Shown in pieces: positions 35,658 to 43,643 of a DNA stretch of 64,000 nt (the stretch's first letter is position 1; each line of letters starts with the position of its first letter). The position numbers were made by a program, and so were the translations under genes. Below the pieces are notes generated by a model. The model ran no database searches. It saw only the letters and a list, made by a program, of their open reading frames with translations, and was not told the DNA's origin. The stretch is from Bacillota bacterium (GTDB lineage Bacteria; Bacillota; Clostridia; Christensenellales; Christensenellaceae): positions 1 through 64,000 of the forward strand of contig JAEYKI010000001.1 of the NCBI GenBank assembly GCA_023408315.1, read 5' to 3'.

Positions 35658-36624
35658 GTGCAGCCTTCTCCAATCGGTCTTTGTAATACTCGCTCTTGGG
35701 CGGAAAATCGTTCGTATCCAGGCGGGGCATTGTGTAGCGGCCGTCTTTTTGCATGTCCGCCACCCGCACCTCTGTGGTCAGGCCCAATGCGCAGCCGCGG
35801 CTTTGCACCGCTTCCACCACATCCTGGTTATAAGATCCGTAGGGATAATTCATCACCCAGGCATTGGGGTCTATAAATTCCCCCATCGCGTCCAGCGCGC
35901 GGTCCAGATCGGCCAGCATATCAGGTTTTTGCAGATTGCCCAGCCAGTAATGGTCGTACCCGTGCAGGCCAATGTGCATGCCGCACTGCTTCATGCACTT
36001 GATCTGCCAGCGGTTCATATAAAGCTCACGGCCAAACTTTTCTTCGGAGAGGCCCACGTATTTCTCAAATATATTGCTTGCAATTTTATTGCGCAAATCT
36101 TCGGGCAGCACGGTTTGCAGCATGCGCTTCACAAACACAACCTCTGGCGTATCAAACCTGTCTTCCCCCGCGTATTTGCAAAAAAGCTCTTCGTTGGGTT
36201 CTATCGGGTACTCCGCGCCGCGGTAATGATCCATCTGCTTATACAGGTCCGCCAGAATATTGCGAATACCGCCGCTTGCCAGAATAAAATGCACCTTGTT
36301 CGCATCCAGCACAATGTTCTCGCAGAACGTTTTGCCGGGGATAAAAAACGAGCCCTGCATGCCGTATTCCTTCAGCACGGGGAGCACATTGGTAAAATGG
36401 TCCGTATATCCGTCGTCAAACGTAAGCAGCGCCGCGTTTTGGGGCAGGTTATAACTCTCGTTCCTGGCGGCCAAAACTTCCTCCATGGTAACCACGTTGA
36501 AGTTTGCGTTTAAAAATTCTATCTGCTGCCTGAACAGCGCAAAATCCAGCCCCTTGATTCCAGGGTACCGGCTCATGCCAAGGTCGCGCACATAATGGTA
36601 CATTACAATGGAAACCAAACTCAT
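35650..36624 (-). CDS. Polysaccharide deacetylase family protein (CE4/NodB-like)
   Basis: A 324-residue protein with the NodB fold. SIVMYHYVRD at the N terminus, the metal and catalytic Asp pair in LLTFDDGYTDHF (about 67-78), and the His pair in IGLHGYDHYW fit the family; a late PYGSYNQDVVEAV segment matches the motif 4 region. No signal peptide is visible, so it is probably cytoplasmic and may act on a glycan or sugar intermediate. It overlaps the GNAT gene by 8 bases. A role in freeing an amino group for re-acylation fits the context but is not proven. Confidence 0.88.
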   Translation of the reverse strand: MSLVSIVMYHYVRDLGMSRYPGIKGLDFALFRQQIEFLNANFNVVTMEEVLAARNESYNLPQNAALLTFDDGYTDHFTNVLPVLKEYGMQGSFFIPGKTFCENIVLDANKVHFILASGGIRNILADLYKQMDHYRGAEYPIEPNEELFCKYAGEDRFDTPEVVFVKRMLQTVLPEDLRNKIASNIFEKYVGLSEEKFGRELYMNRWQIKCMKQCGMHIGLHGYDHYWLGNLQKPDMLADLDRALDAMGEFIDPNAWVMNYPYGSYNQDVVEAVQSRGCALGLTTEVRVADMQKDGRYTMPRLDTNDFPPKSEYYKDRLEKAAHG

Positions 36625-36671
36625 AACATTCTCCCGTCCAGAAGCTATTATAACACAGATGCAGCCTTGTT

Positions 36672-37790
36672 TCAGGTTTTTTGAGCCGTTGCGCCAATTT
36701 TTGCGTTGATCTGCGCAAACGCCTCTTCCAGCTCGTCCAGTGTTTTGGGCGCAAACACCTTGTCCTTGTCCCGGTAAATGGTGCGCACGCCTTCCATCAA
36801 ACGGATGGACGCTTCCAGCATCTTTTTATCCGGCACAATCACCCGCAGCACATCCATCATCAGCGGATACGTAAACACAAGGTACGGCTCCTGGTCGTAC
36901 AAAAACTTGCTTGTCAGCATGGCGGTTGAAAGCGCGGATACAATCACGCGGTTGTTTAAATCCACATGCGCGGGCAGTATCTCAAACGGAAATTTGGTGT
37001 ACACGGCGGCAACGCCTGTCTTTGTATCGTACCCGTTTGTACGCGGGTGCATCTTGATTACAACGTCTTCCTTTGGAAGCACACGCATAATCCGCTCAAG
37101 GATATCTTCCTCAAAGTCCCCAAACCTGTCCGTCAGCTCCGGCCTGTTGAACCCCTCGTCCAGAAAGATGCACTTGTATGGGGCCAGTTTGTCCAGGTCT
37201 CCGCTCGTCTGGAACAGGCTGTCTATCAGCCGCACAGAATCCGCGTCGTCCGCGCTGCAGGGCAGCTTGCGGATGGGAAAAGGCACCTCATAAGGGTACA
37301 GCTCCGGCGCTGAAAAATACGCCGCATCCAGAAACGCGTAGTGCGTCTTTTTGCCCAGCAGCTTGCAGGCGCGCGTGAACCGCGTCTCCCCCATGTGGGA
37401 GGTGTATTCGCTGCATCCTTCCTCTATCAGGTACATTTTTAAATCTTTGTTTTTCTCAATAAAGTAGTTGTACAGGTAGGTCGCCATCCAGGTGGTGCGG
37501 GTTGTGATGATGGCAGATATATCAAAACCCTCGTTGAACCCCTCCATGCGGCGCAGCATATCCAGCGGATTAAACAGGCCCTTGAGCAGCATGCCAATGC
37601 CCATTTGTTCCTTGCCGTAATACAGCACCTTGTGAATGCGCCCATTCTCCCCGTTCACGTCAAACTGCCGGGCCGATTTGCCCCAGAGAGCGTTCAAAAA
37701 AATCAGCAGTTTTTCGTCCCTTGATATATGGTTCGCCATAAAAACGCCGCTTACTAACTGGTAGGGCGTGTCGCAAAGAATCGCTATCAA
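36672..37790 (-). CDS. Sialyltransferase-like glycosyltransferase (GT52-like), CMP-nonulosonate user
   Basis: About 372 residues from a TTG start at 37790, chosen because AAAGGAAGG lies about 7 bases before it and it gives the N terminus MIAILCDTPYQLVSG, as in GT52 proteins. It has the acidic motif LIEEGCSEY (D/E-D/E-G type), the pair KMHPRTNGY (HP motif) and VSALSTAML (S-S/T type), the three short motifs shared by bacterial sialyl- and polysialyltransferases. The window also encodes a CMP-nonulosonate pathway, which supplies the expected donor. The longer frame back to 37820 also uses TTG but has no ribosome site. Family assignment is by motif only. Confidence 0.75.
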   Translation of the reverse strand: MIAILCDTPYQLVSGVFMANHISRDEKLLIFLNALWGKSARQFDVNGENGRIHKVLYYGKEQMGIGMLLKGLFNPLDMLRRMEGFNEGFDISAIITTRTTWMATYLYNYFIEKNKDLKMYLIEEGCSEYTSHMGETRFTRACKLLGKKTHYAFLDAAYFSAPELYPYEVPFPIRKLPCSADDADSVRLIDSLFQTSGDLDKLAPYKCIFLDEGFNRPELTDRFGDFEEDILERIMRVLPKEDVVIKMHPRTNGYDTKTGVAAVYTKFPFEILPAHVDLNNRVIVSALSTAMLTSKFLYDQEPYLVFTYPLMMDVLRVIVPDKKMLEASIRLMEGVRTIYRDKDKVFAPKTLDELEEAFAQINAKIGATAQKT

Positions 37791-37900
37791 TTCCGGTTTC
37801 CTTCCTTTTACCCATATCAAAGATAAAGAGCGTCGTCCACCCTCGGCGGGAGCTCTTTATCATTATACACAAATTCTAATACTATAGACAGGGTTGTTTT

Positions 37901-38087
37901 TGAGGGCTCCGCCCTCATATCCTCACCCCAAAATCATAGATTTTGGGGACCCCGTCCCGCTAAGGGTCGCTTGACCCTTAGAACCCTTTTGTTGAAAATG
38001 CCGCTTACCGCGGCATTTTTCACAAGTGGGATTCCAAAGGGACAATCGTCCCTTTGGCCAAAGGTTTGGAGGCGGGCAGCCTCCAAA
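37901..38087. repeat. Array of six or seven consecutive hairpins (repeat copy B)
   Basis: The 302-base gap 37791-38092 carries perfect inverted repeats in series: TGAGGGC/GCCCTCA (37901-37917), CCCCAAAAT/ATTTTGGGG (37926-37948), TAAGGGTC/GACCCTTA (37961-37980), AAAATGCCGC/GCGGCATTTT (37995-38019), CCAAAGGGAC/GTCCCTTTGG (38034-38057), and TTTGGAGGC/GCCTCCAAA (38065-38087). The last three, read on the minus strand, have the same order and linker (AATCCCACTTG) as copies C and D. It lies between two minus-strand genes and would be transcribed as a string of stem-loops or stop transcription. Confidence 0.9.
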
Positions 38088-38092
38088 TTAAT

Positions 38093-39403
38093 TTATACAA
38101 GCCTCTTAAACCCTGTATGCTTGATCTCGCCCTTCAGCGCTCCTTCCACGCCGCCCTGCTGCTGCAGCTTGGATATCTGCGCAAACGCGTCCGCGGTAGC
38201 GTCCTCAAACTTCTTCATCACTTCGTCGTTGTACACATAGGTGGCGTACACGGAAGCGCCCAGCAAAAAACCTTTTTCCAGCATAATCTGCGCGTACAGC
38301 GTCATCATGGCCTGGCGGTTCTCATACTCAAAATCCAGGTGCGTCAGCGGCTCAATGCCGGAGATATGGATATGCAGGTTATTCTCCTTTGCCGCCCGCC
38401 GCCAGATATCGTTCACAACCTTGCCCCAGTGAATCAGGTGCGTGGGGTTGTCCACCTTGATCATTTTGTTCAGGGTAGCCACGCCCGCCGCGAATCCCAG
38501 CCGCTCTGTCCAGAAGGTGGAGCTGATAAAGCTGTTCTGCGCCGCGTCCATAATCTCATGCTTGCCGATAATGGCGGATATGGGGTGGCCGTTTCCAAGC
38601 GCCTTGCCAAACACAGCCATGTCCGGGGTTACGCCCATGGTCAGATGGATGCCGCCGATGTTCATGCGGAATCCGCTGGTCACTTCGTCAAAAATCAGCA
38701 CGGCGCCAACGCGGGTCGCTTCGGCGCGTACCGCCTGCAAAAACTCCGGCGTGGGCGCAACGCCCCGCTGCGGCTCCATGATGATGGCCGCCAGGTCGTC
38801 CCTGTTTTCTTCCGCCACTTTTTTAACGGAAGCGGCGTCGTTGTACATAAACGGTACTGCCGTGCCCTGCAGCTGCCGCGGAACGCCCGCGGGCTTCAGG
38901 CCGGGCAGAAGCTGCTCGTCCAGGTTGGAATCGCTTGCAATGTTAGAAGAGATATACCAGTCGTGCCAGCCGTGGTAGCCGCAGAACGCAACCTTGTTTT
39001 TGCCGGTTGCCGCCCTTGCAATACGGATGGCTATGCTGCAAGCTTCCCCGCCCGTGCGGGAGAACCTTGCCATCTTGGCCCAGGGATGCAGTTCCAGCAG
39101 TTTTTCCGCCAGCTGCACTTCCTCGTAGCTGTTGAGAGAGCACATGGAGCTGTTCTGGATCACGTCTATGGCTACCGCATTGATGTCCGGGTCCGCGTAC
39201 CCAAGGGTACAACTGCCCACGCCCATCTGCGCAAAGTCGTAGTAATGGTTGCCGTCCAGGTCCCATACCTCGCAGCCCTTTGCCTTTTTATAGTATGCGG
39301 GCCACAGGCCGGGCAAAAACATCTCGCTCCGTTTAGACAAGAGCTCGCCCCCGCCGGGTATAATCTTTTTGGCCTTGTTCCAAAGTTCCGATCCGGAATT
39401 CAT
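38093..39403 (-). CDS. Class III aminotransferase (glutamate-1-semialdehyde aminomutase-like)
   Basis: PLP enzyme of 436 residues related to HemL. It shows MARFSRTGGEACSIAIRIAR (PLP phosphate region), FCGYHGWHDWY, VLIFDEVTSGFR (Asp that contacts the pyridine N) and AVFGKALGNGHP (Schiff-base Lys). No heme genes are near. With SpsF-like and Gfo/Idh genes upstream it likely aminates a keto sugar or opens a modified sugar acid route. Its start overlaps the spsF-like stop (ATGA), and AGAAGGAGAA gives a good ribosome site. Confidence 0.88.
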   Translation of the reverse strand: MNSGSELWNKAKKIIPGGGELLSKRSEMFLPGLWPAYYKKAKGCEVWDLDGNHYYDFAQMGVGSCTLGYADPDINAVAIDVIQNSSMCSLNSYEEVQLAEKLLELHPWAKMARFSRTGGEACSIAIRIARAATGKNKVAFCGYHGWHDWYISSNIASDSNLDEQLLPGLKPAGVPRQLQGTAVPFMYNDAASVKKVAEENRDDLAAIIMEPQRGVAPTPEFLQAVRAEATRVGAVLIFDEVTSGFRMNIGGIHLTMGVTPDMAVFGKALGNGHPISAIIGKHEIMDAAQNSFISSTFWTERLGFAAGVATLNKMIKVDNPTHLIHWGKVVNDIWRRAAKENNLHIHISGIEPLTHLDFEYENRQAMMTLYAQIMLEKGFLLGASVYATYVYNDEVMKKFEDATADAFAQISKLQQQGGVEGALKGEIKHTGFKRLV

Positions 39404-40158
39404 TTCTGTTCTCCTTCTTTCTGAACCTGCCGGTTGAAGTTTTGCCTGTATTCTTCCAGCAGTATGGAATTGATCTTATAGGTATCGTCTTTGCGCGCCG
39501 CGGCGATGATCTCCGCGTCCGTCGCGTCAAAGACACGGTCTCCCAAAGTGGTGATCACCTTGGAGAAAAACTCGTAGTCCTCCGGGTAATCGAGAGTAAA
39601 GCGCAGCATCTCATAATCCGCCTCCGCGGGAAAGTTGATCTCCACCAGCTCCGTCTTGTCGAACACGCGGCCCCAGCCTGTTTCCAGCACTTCCGTATCC
39701 ATATAGGGCTCCATGCAGCGGTTCAGGAAGGCGGTTTTATAGCCCAGAACATTCATGCCTATGGGCAGGTTTTTTGTGTATATGTAATTTGCGCCGCCGC
39801 TCAGGGCCTTGTACGCCTCGCGCATTGCCTCGCGGGAGCAGAGGATGTCGTCCCCGTCCACATTGATCACCTGGTCCAGCTTGTGCGCCGCAGCCGCCTG
39901 CACCTGCCTTTTGGGGATGTTGTGCACGTCTCCCAAAAACAGGCCCGCGTTTTTAAACTGCCGCAGTTCCTCGTTCATGGGCTCATTGGAAGAGCAGATA
40001 ACCACTTCCACCTCGCCCTTGGCAATTTCTTCTTTAAATTCACGGTTGATGCGCTCCAGTAAATAGTGCAGCATCGGACGGCCGTTCACATCCAGCAAAT
40101 GCTTTTTTGCCAGCCGGGAGGACCCCAGCCGCGCGCTTAAAAGAATGCCTGTCTTCAT
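39400..40158 (-). CDS. SpsF/NeuA-like cytidylyltransferase family protein
   Basis: A 252-residue nucleotidyltransferase of the CMP-sugar synthetase superfamily, SpsF branch: ILLSARLGSSRLAKKHLLDV (about 4-23), GRPMLHYLLERI, VICSSNEPMNEEL, INVDGDDILCS. The branch is seen in spore-coat and other glycan loci, but its substrates are poorly known. ATG 40158 overlaps the stop of the oxidoreductase upstream (ATGA) and has GGAG at the right distance. A separate true NeuA is encoded at 31728, so this one likely activates a different sugar acid. Confidence 0.85.
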   Translation of the reverse strand: MKTGILLSARLGSSRLAKKHLLDVNGRPMLHYLLERINREFKEEIAKGEVEVVICSSNEPMNEELRQFKNAGLFLGDVHNIPKRQVQAAAAHKLDQVINVDGDDILCSREAMREAYKALSGGANYIYTKNLPIGMNVLGYKTAFLNRCMEPYMDTEVLETGWGRVFDKTELVEINFPAEADYEMLRFTLDYPEDYEFFSKVITTLGDRVFDATDAEIIAAARKDDTYKINSILLEEYRQNFNRQVQKEGEQK

Positions 40159-41186
40159 TTGCCGCTCCAATACTTGTCCGTCTTCTTGAATGTGGATTCC
40201 TTGTCCGATTTTTCAATATCATAGAGCACCTGCAGCACGTCGTAATCTTTTTGCAGCGTGTTCACAAAGGGCGCGCCTGTGCGTACCGTATTCAAAAACG
40301 CTTTAATCTCGTCTATATACATATTCTCTCCAATGTTCGCGTTGTACCCGGCTTCGCTGCTCAGCATCTCGTACTCGCGTTTTTCCCATTTGTTCGTCTC
40401 AGGATCGAATATCTCAATGGCGGAAACGTCCCAGTCCCAGCGGAGCTGTTTTTTATCGCCGTTTATCAGAAGCCTTCTGGTCATGTAACGGGAAACAACG
40501 TCCACCGTAATGTTGGCGAGGAAATTCTCGTAATCCAGCAAAAAATTGTACGTATCGTCTATGCCTTCCGCGCCTTCCATGTTGATGGTCTTGCGGAAGT
40601 TGCCCGCCACGCGTTTGGGCATCCCAAAGATGTCCAGCAACCAGGTCAGCTCAAAGGGAACAATCTCTCTGCCGCCGCCTGTGGGCGGGTAGGATACGTA
40701 ATATTCGCTCACGGCCTCGTAGGTGTGCCAGTCCGGCAGGTATTGGCCAATGTGGTATATGATGTTGGAAAGTTTGCCAAGCTCGCCGCTCTTGATGATA
40801 TTTTTGATCATTTGCACGGCCGGGTGGAAATACAGTGTGGAGGAAGGCGCAACCACCGTTTTGCTCTTTTTCTCCATCTCCAATAGATCCTTCATGCCGT
40901 CGTCCACCACGCTGGCTTCAATAAAGCAATGCATGAAATGCCCGAGAGCGTATTTGATGTATGTGCCATGGTTTGCAGGCGGCACGGAGATAATCAGCGC
41001 TTCCGGTTTTACTTCGGCAATTGCTTTTTCAAAATCCGTAAAAGTCTTTACGCCGTATTTCTCGTTTGCTTCCTTTGCGCGGTCTTCCCGCAGGTCAAAA
41101 CCAAAAACGTTTTTTTCTTCCAGCGCCTTTAAACACCGGATGCGCCGCTTGCCCATTGATCCCAGTCCAACAACCAAAAAATTCAT
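40155..41186 (-). CDS. Gfo/Idh/MocA family oxidoreductase
   Basis: A 343-residue NAD(P)-dependent sugar dehydrogenase. The Rossmann loop is VVGLGSMGKRRIRCLKAL (about 4-21). ALIISVPPANHGTYI follows, then FIEASVVDDGM, where the EKP-type catalytic motif is degenerate (EAS). The C-terminal half forms the substrate beta-sheet. TTAGGAG precedes the ATG. It is related to the next gene upstream (41318), sharing GLGSMGKRRIRxLK, so the two look like diverged paralogues. Confidence 0.88.
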   Translation of the reverse strand: MNFLVVGLGSMGKRRIRCLKALEEKNVFGFDLREDRAKEANEKYGVKTFTDFEKAIAEVKPEALIISVPPANHGTYIKYALGHFMHCFIEASVVDDGMKDLLEMEKKSKTVVAPSSTLYFHPAVQMIKNIIKSGELGKLSNIIYHIGQYLPDWHTYEAVSEYYVSYPPTGGGREIVPFELTWLLDIFGMPKRVAGNFRKTINMEGAEGIDDTYNFLLDYENFLANITVDVVSRYMTRRLLINGDKKQLRWDWDVSAIEIFDPETNKWEKREYEMLSSEAGYNANIGENMYIDEIKAFLNTVRTGAPFVNTLQKDYDVLQVLYDIEKSDKESTFKKTDKYWSGK

Positions 41187-41317
41187 AGCATACTCCTAAA
41201 AAAACTATTTTTTCAACATCTTCGTTGAGAATGTATCAAAATTGTGTGCAAAAATCCCTTACCATTTTCACTCTTGCAAAACACTTTGTCAACGTTTATT
41301 TTCCAGTATAAAGCATT

Positions 41318-42298
41318 TTATTCTCCCTCTATAGAGTCAATCAGGGCTAGGGTTTCAAGGTCGTCCTCAAACGTGTAAACCGGCTGTTTTCCGCCCTCCA
41401 CCAGCTCTATAAACGCCTGTATCTCGTCCACATACGCGTTTTCTATAATGTTCGCGCTGTAGCCGCTGTGCTTGTCCACCGCCTCGTACAATTGGACGGA
41501 CTCAAACGCTTTTTGTTCCAAATTAAAGTATTGCAGTGAATCCGGGGTGCCGCCCCACAGCAGGTGCAGCCCTTCCCCTATCACTTCCAGCTTGGTGGAC
41601 GCGGAGCGGGATACAATGTCAAAGCACAAAATGCCCGCGTGCCCCCCTGCGTGCCGCACCAGCAGCAAAACGCTGTCCGGGTAGTCTATCTCCAGCTTGG
41701 TCAGGTTGCCGGACAAGGCCTCAAACTTCTCTGCCGGGCCGAATGTTTTCAGCAGCCACGGAAACTGGATGGCCATAATCTCCCGCACGCCGTTGGTGCG
41801 CCTGTCACCCACAAAAAAGTTTTTGTAGTTTTCCCAGGGGTGCCAGTCCGGCAGGTATTGCCCTACATGGTATATATAGTTCAATTTGCACGCCTGTTTA
41901 TTGACCTCCGCCTGTATGTACCGTATCTCCCGGCGGTAGTTCATGGTGGATGAAAGGAAAAGCTTTACGTTCTTCTCTTTGGCAAGGGCGATCATCTCTT
42001 CATACCCGTCGCGCAGCAGGTTGATCTCCGTAAACACGTGTTTTCCCGCGGCAAGCGCCTCCAGTATAATGGCGCAATGGTACAGGGGAGACGTGCATAC
42101 AAACACCCCGTCCGCGGGGAATTCCGCAAGCGCGGCCTTCAGCTCCGGGCTCGTCTGAATCCCAAACTCTACTTCCGCAGCATGCCTGCGCTCCGCCGTC
42201 GTGTCCGTGCCAAACACCCGCGTTCCCGGAAAATATTTTTTTAAAAGCCGTATCCTGCGCTTGCCCATGGAGCCCAGCCCCACCGCCAGTATGTTCAT
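41318..42298 (-). CDS. Gfo/Idh/MocA family oxidoreductase (second copy)
   Basis: A 326-residue paralogue of the 40155 protein, starting MNILAVGLGSMGKRRIRLLK. It has GVFVCTSPLYHCAIILEALA and HVFTEINLLRDGYEEMI, where the Glu of the usual EKP motif is present but Lys is not. That may mean altered chemistry or a role as an epimerase or hydrolase-like partner. The pair also shares GQYLPDWHPWENY/GQYLPDWHTYEAV in the C-terminal domain. The gap to the next gene downstream (131 bases) has a TTGACA box on the minus strand but no clear -10. Confidence 0.87.
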   Translation of the reverse strand: MNILAVGLGSMGKRRIRLLKKYFPGTRVFGTDTTAERRHAAEVEFGIQTSPELKAALAEFPADGVFVCTSPLYHCAIILEALAAGKHVFTEINLLRDGYEEMIALAKEKNVKLFLSSTMNYRREIRYIQAEVNKQACKLNYIYHVGQYLPDWHPWENYKNFFVGDRRTNGVREIMAIQFPWLLKTFGPAEKFEALSGNLTKLEIDYPDSVLLLVRHAGGHAGILCFDIVSRSASTKLEVIGEGLHLLWGGTPDSLQYFNLEQKAFESVQLYEAVDKHSGYSANIIENAYVDEIQAFIELVEGGKQPVYTFEDDLETLALIDSIEGE

Positions 42299-42321
42299 GC
42301 AATATACTCCTTACAACTTAA

Positions 42322-42568
42322 TTGGAGGCTACGCGCCTCCAAACCTCTCGCTCAAGGAACACTTGTCCCTTGAGAATCCCATATGCCCACAATACCGCTT
42401 TACGGTATTGTGAAGAAATAATAAAGGCCAGCCTGCCCCTGGCATACGGTATTTCTGATAATCTACTTGTTTATATCCTTCTCCAAAACGCCGTGCAACG
42501 GCGTTTTAACATTAAAAGTCTTTTGCTTCTTTTCCTCAGAAAAGAAGTGGGGCGCGGGGCGAAGCCCC
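42322..42568. repeat. Intergenic multi-hairpin repeat, copy C
   Basis: The 278-base gap 42299-42576 holds TTGGAGGC/GCCTCCAA (42322-42342), CTCAAGG/CCTTGAG (42351-42374), CACAATACCG/CGGTATTGTG (42388-42412), AAAACGCCG/CGGCGTTTT (42485-42507) and GGGGC/GCCCC (42556-42568). The first three stems follow the order of copies B and D, but their arm sequences have changed together so that pairing is kept. No gene is seen in the gap. Confidence 0.85.
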
Positions 42569-42576
42569 AAAAAAGC

Positions 42577-43626
42577 CTATACCCCCATCCTATTTCGCAT
42601 CTCTTCCAGTTCTTCTATCTGGCCCATATCCATCCAGTCTTTTTCGTTGATGGGATACACAGCCACCTTTTCGCCTGCGCGGCGGTATTTTTCCACAATA
42701 TCCGGAAAGCCGGCCTCCGTATCCTGCGGCATCTCTTCTATCACGCGCGGCTCAATCAAATACATGCCGGTATTCACCATAAAACTGAACTCCGGCTTTT
42801 CCTCCATTGCCAAAATGGCGCCGCCTTCTCCGGTGCTGATCACGCCGTAAGGCACGGTAATATGCTTGAACGCGCACACCATGGTGATCAGGTTGCCGTT
42901 CGCTTTATGGACGTTATAAATGTCCGCATAGTTCGCGTCGATCAATATATCGCAGTTGGAAACAATGGCGGTCTTGTGGGGCATGCCCTTCAGGAGCGAA
43001 AGCCCGCCGCCCGTTCCCAGCGGTTTGTCCTCGTCTATATAGTAGAGATCATATTCTTTTTCAATGTCGTTGAAATAAGATTTCACCATATTTTTTTTAT
43101 GGTTCAAAATCACATAAAAATCCCGGCAGCCGCAGCCGCAAAACCGGTCTATGATGTGTTCCAGAATAGGCTTGTCTCCAATGGGAATCAGCGGCTTGGG
43201 CAATATCTTGGTATAGGGGTACAGGCGGGTGCCCCGTCCGCCCGCCATAATAATCACGGGCAGGTCAATCTGCTCGGTACACGGCGTTTTCTGTTCGTAC
43301 AGATACGTAACGGAAACCATGTTCCCGTTTCCGTCCACCACCGGGAGCGTATCAATCCCGTTTCTCTCCATTATTTCATCCGCCTCGTCAATTTTATCCG
43401 GCCCTATGCTGATGGGGCGCAAATTTCCCGCGGCCAGCACGCTGTCCTCCGGGCTGCCTCCCCGCAGAATATGCCTGCGGATGTCCCCGTCCGTCAGAGC
43501 GGCTTTCAGCGCGGCTCCTTGCAGCACAAACACAATTTTTTTGCCCGTTTTGTCCAGGTTCTTCATGGCGTCCAGTATCCGTGCGCCGGAATCTATTACA
43601 ATATCGCCAAATTCGCTGATCTGCAT
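42577..43626 (-). CDS. CBS-domain sugar nucleotidyltransferase, PtmE-like
   Basis: A 349-residue protein: two CBS motifs at the N terminus (about 1-110, TDGDIRRHILRG, GIDTLPVVDGNGNMV) joined to a nucleotidyltransferase domain with IIMAGGRGTRLYPYTKILPKPLIPIGDKP (about 122-150), GTGGGLSLLKGMP and NCDILIDANY. The same domain order occurs in PtmE of Campylobacter, which makes GDP-glucosamine for legionaminate. With legC and legB directly upstream this role is likely. ATG 43626 has GGAAGGGG before it; the frame extends 177 bases further but overlaps legC and lacks similarity. Confidence 0.87.
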   Translation of the reverse strand: MQISEFGDIVIDSGARILDAMKNLDKTGKKIVFVLQGAALKAALTDGDIRRHILRGGSPEDSVLAAGNLRPISIGPDKIDEADEIMERNGIDTLPVVDGNGNMVSVTYLYEQKTPCTEQIDLPVIIMAGGRGTRLYPYTKILPKPLIPIGDKPILEHIIDRFCGCGCRDFYVILNHKKNMVKSYFNDIEKEYDLYYIDEDKPLGTGGGLSLLKGMPHKTAIVSNCDILIDANYADIYNVHKANGNLITMVCAFKHITVPYGVISTGEGGAILAMEEKPEFSFMVNTGMYLIEPRVIEEMPQDTEAGFPDIVEKYRRAGEKVAVYPINEKDWMDMGQIEELEEMRNRMGV

Positions 43627-43643
43627 CGGTATCCCCTTCCGCC

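Noticed and set aside
37901..38087. Could the hairpin strings be a CRISPR array?
   Set aside because: The stems differ from each other in sequence, there is no regular repeat-spacer spacing and no cas gene is near.
41187..41317. Promoter in the gap between the two Gfo/Idh genes (TTGACA on the minus strand)
   Set aside because: The only -10 candidate at 17 bases is GAAAAT, too weak to list as a feature.
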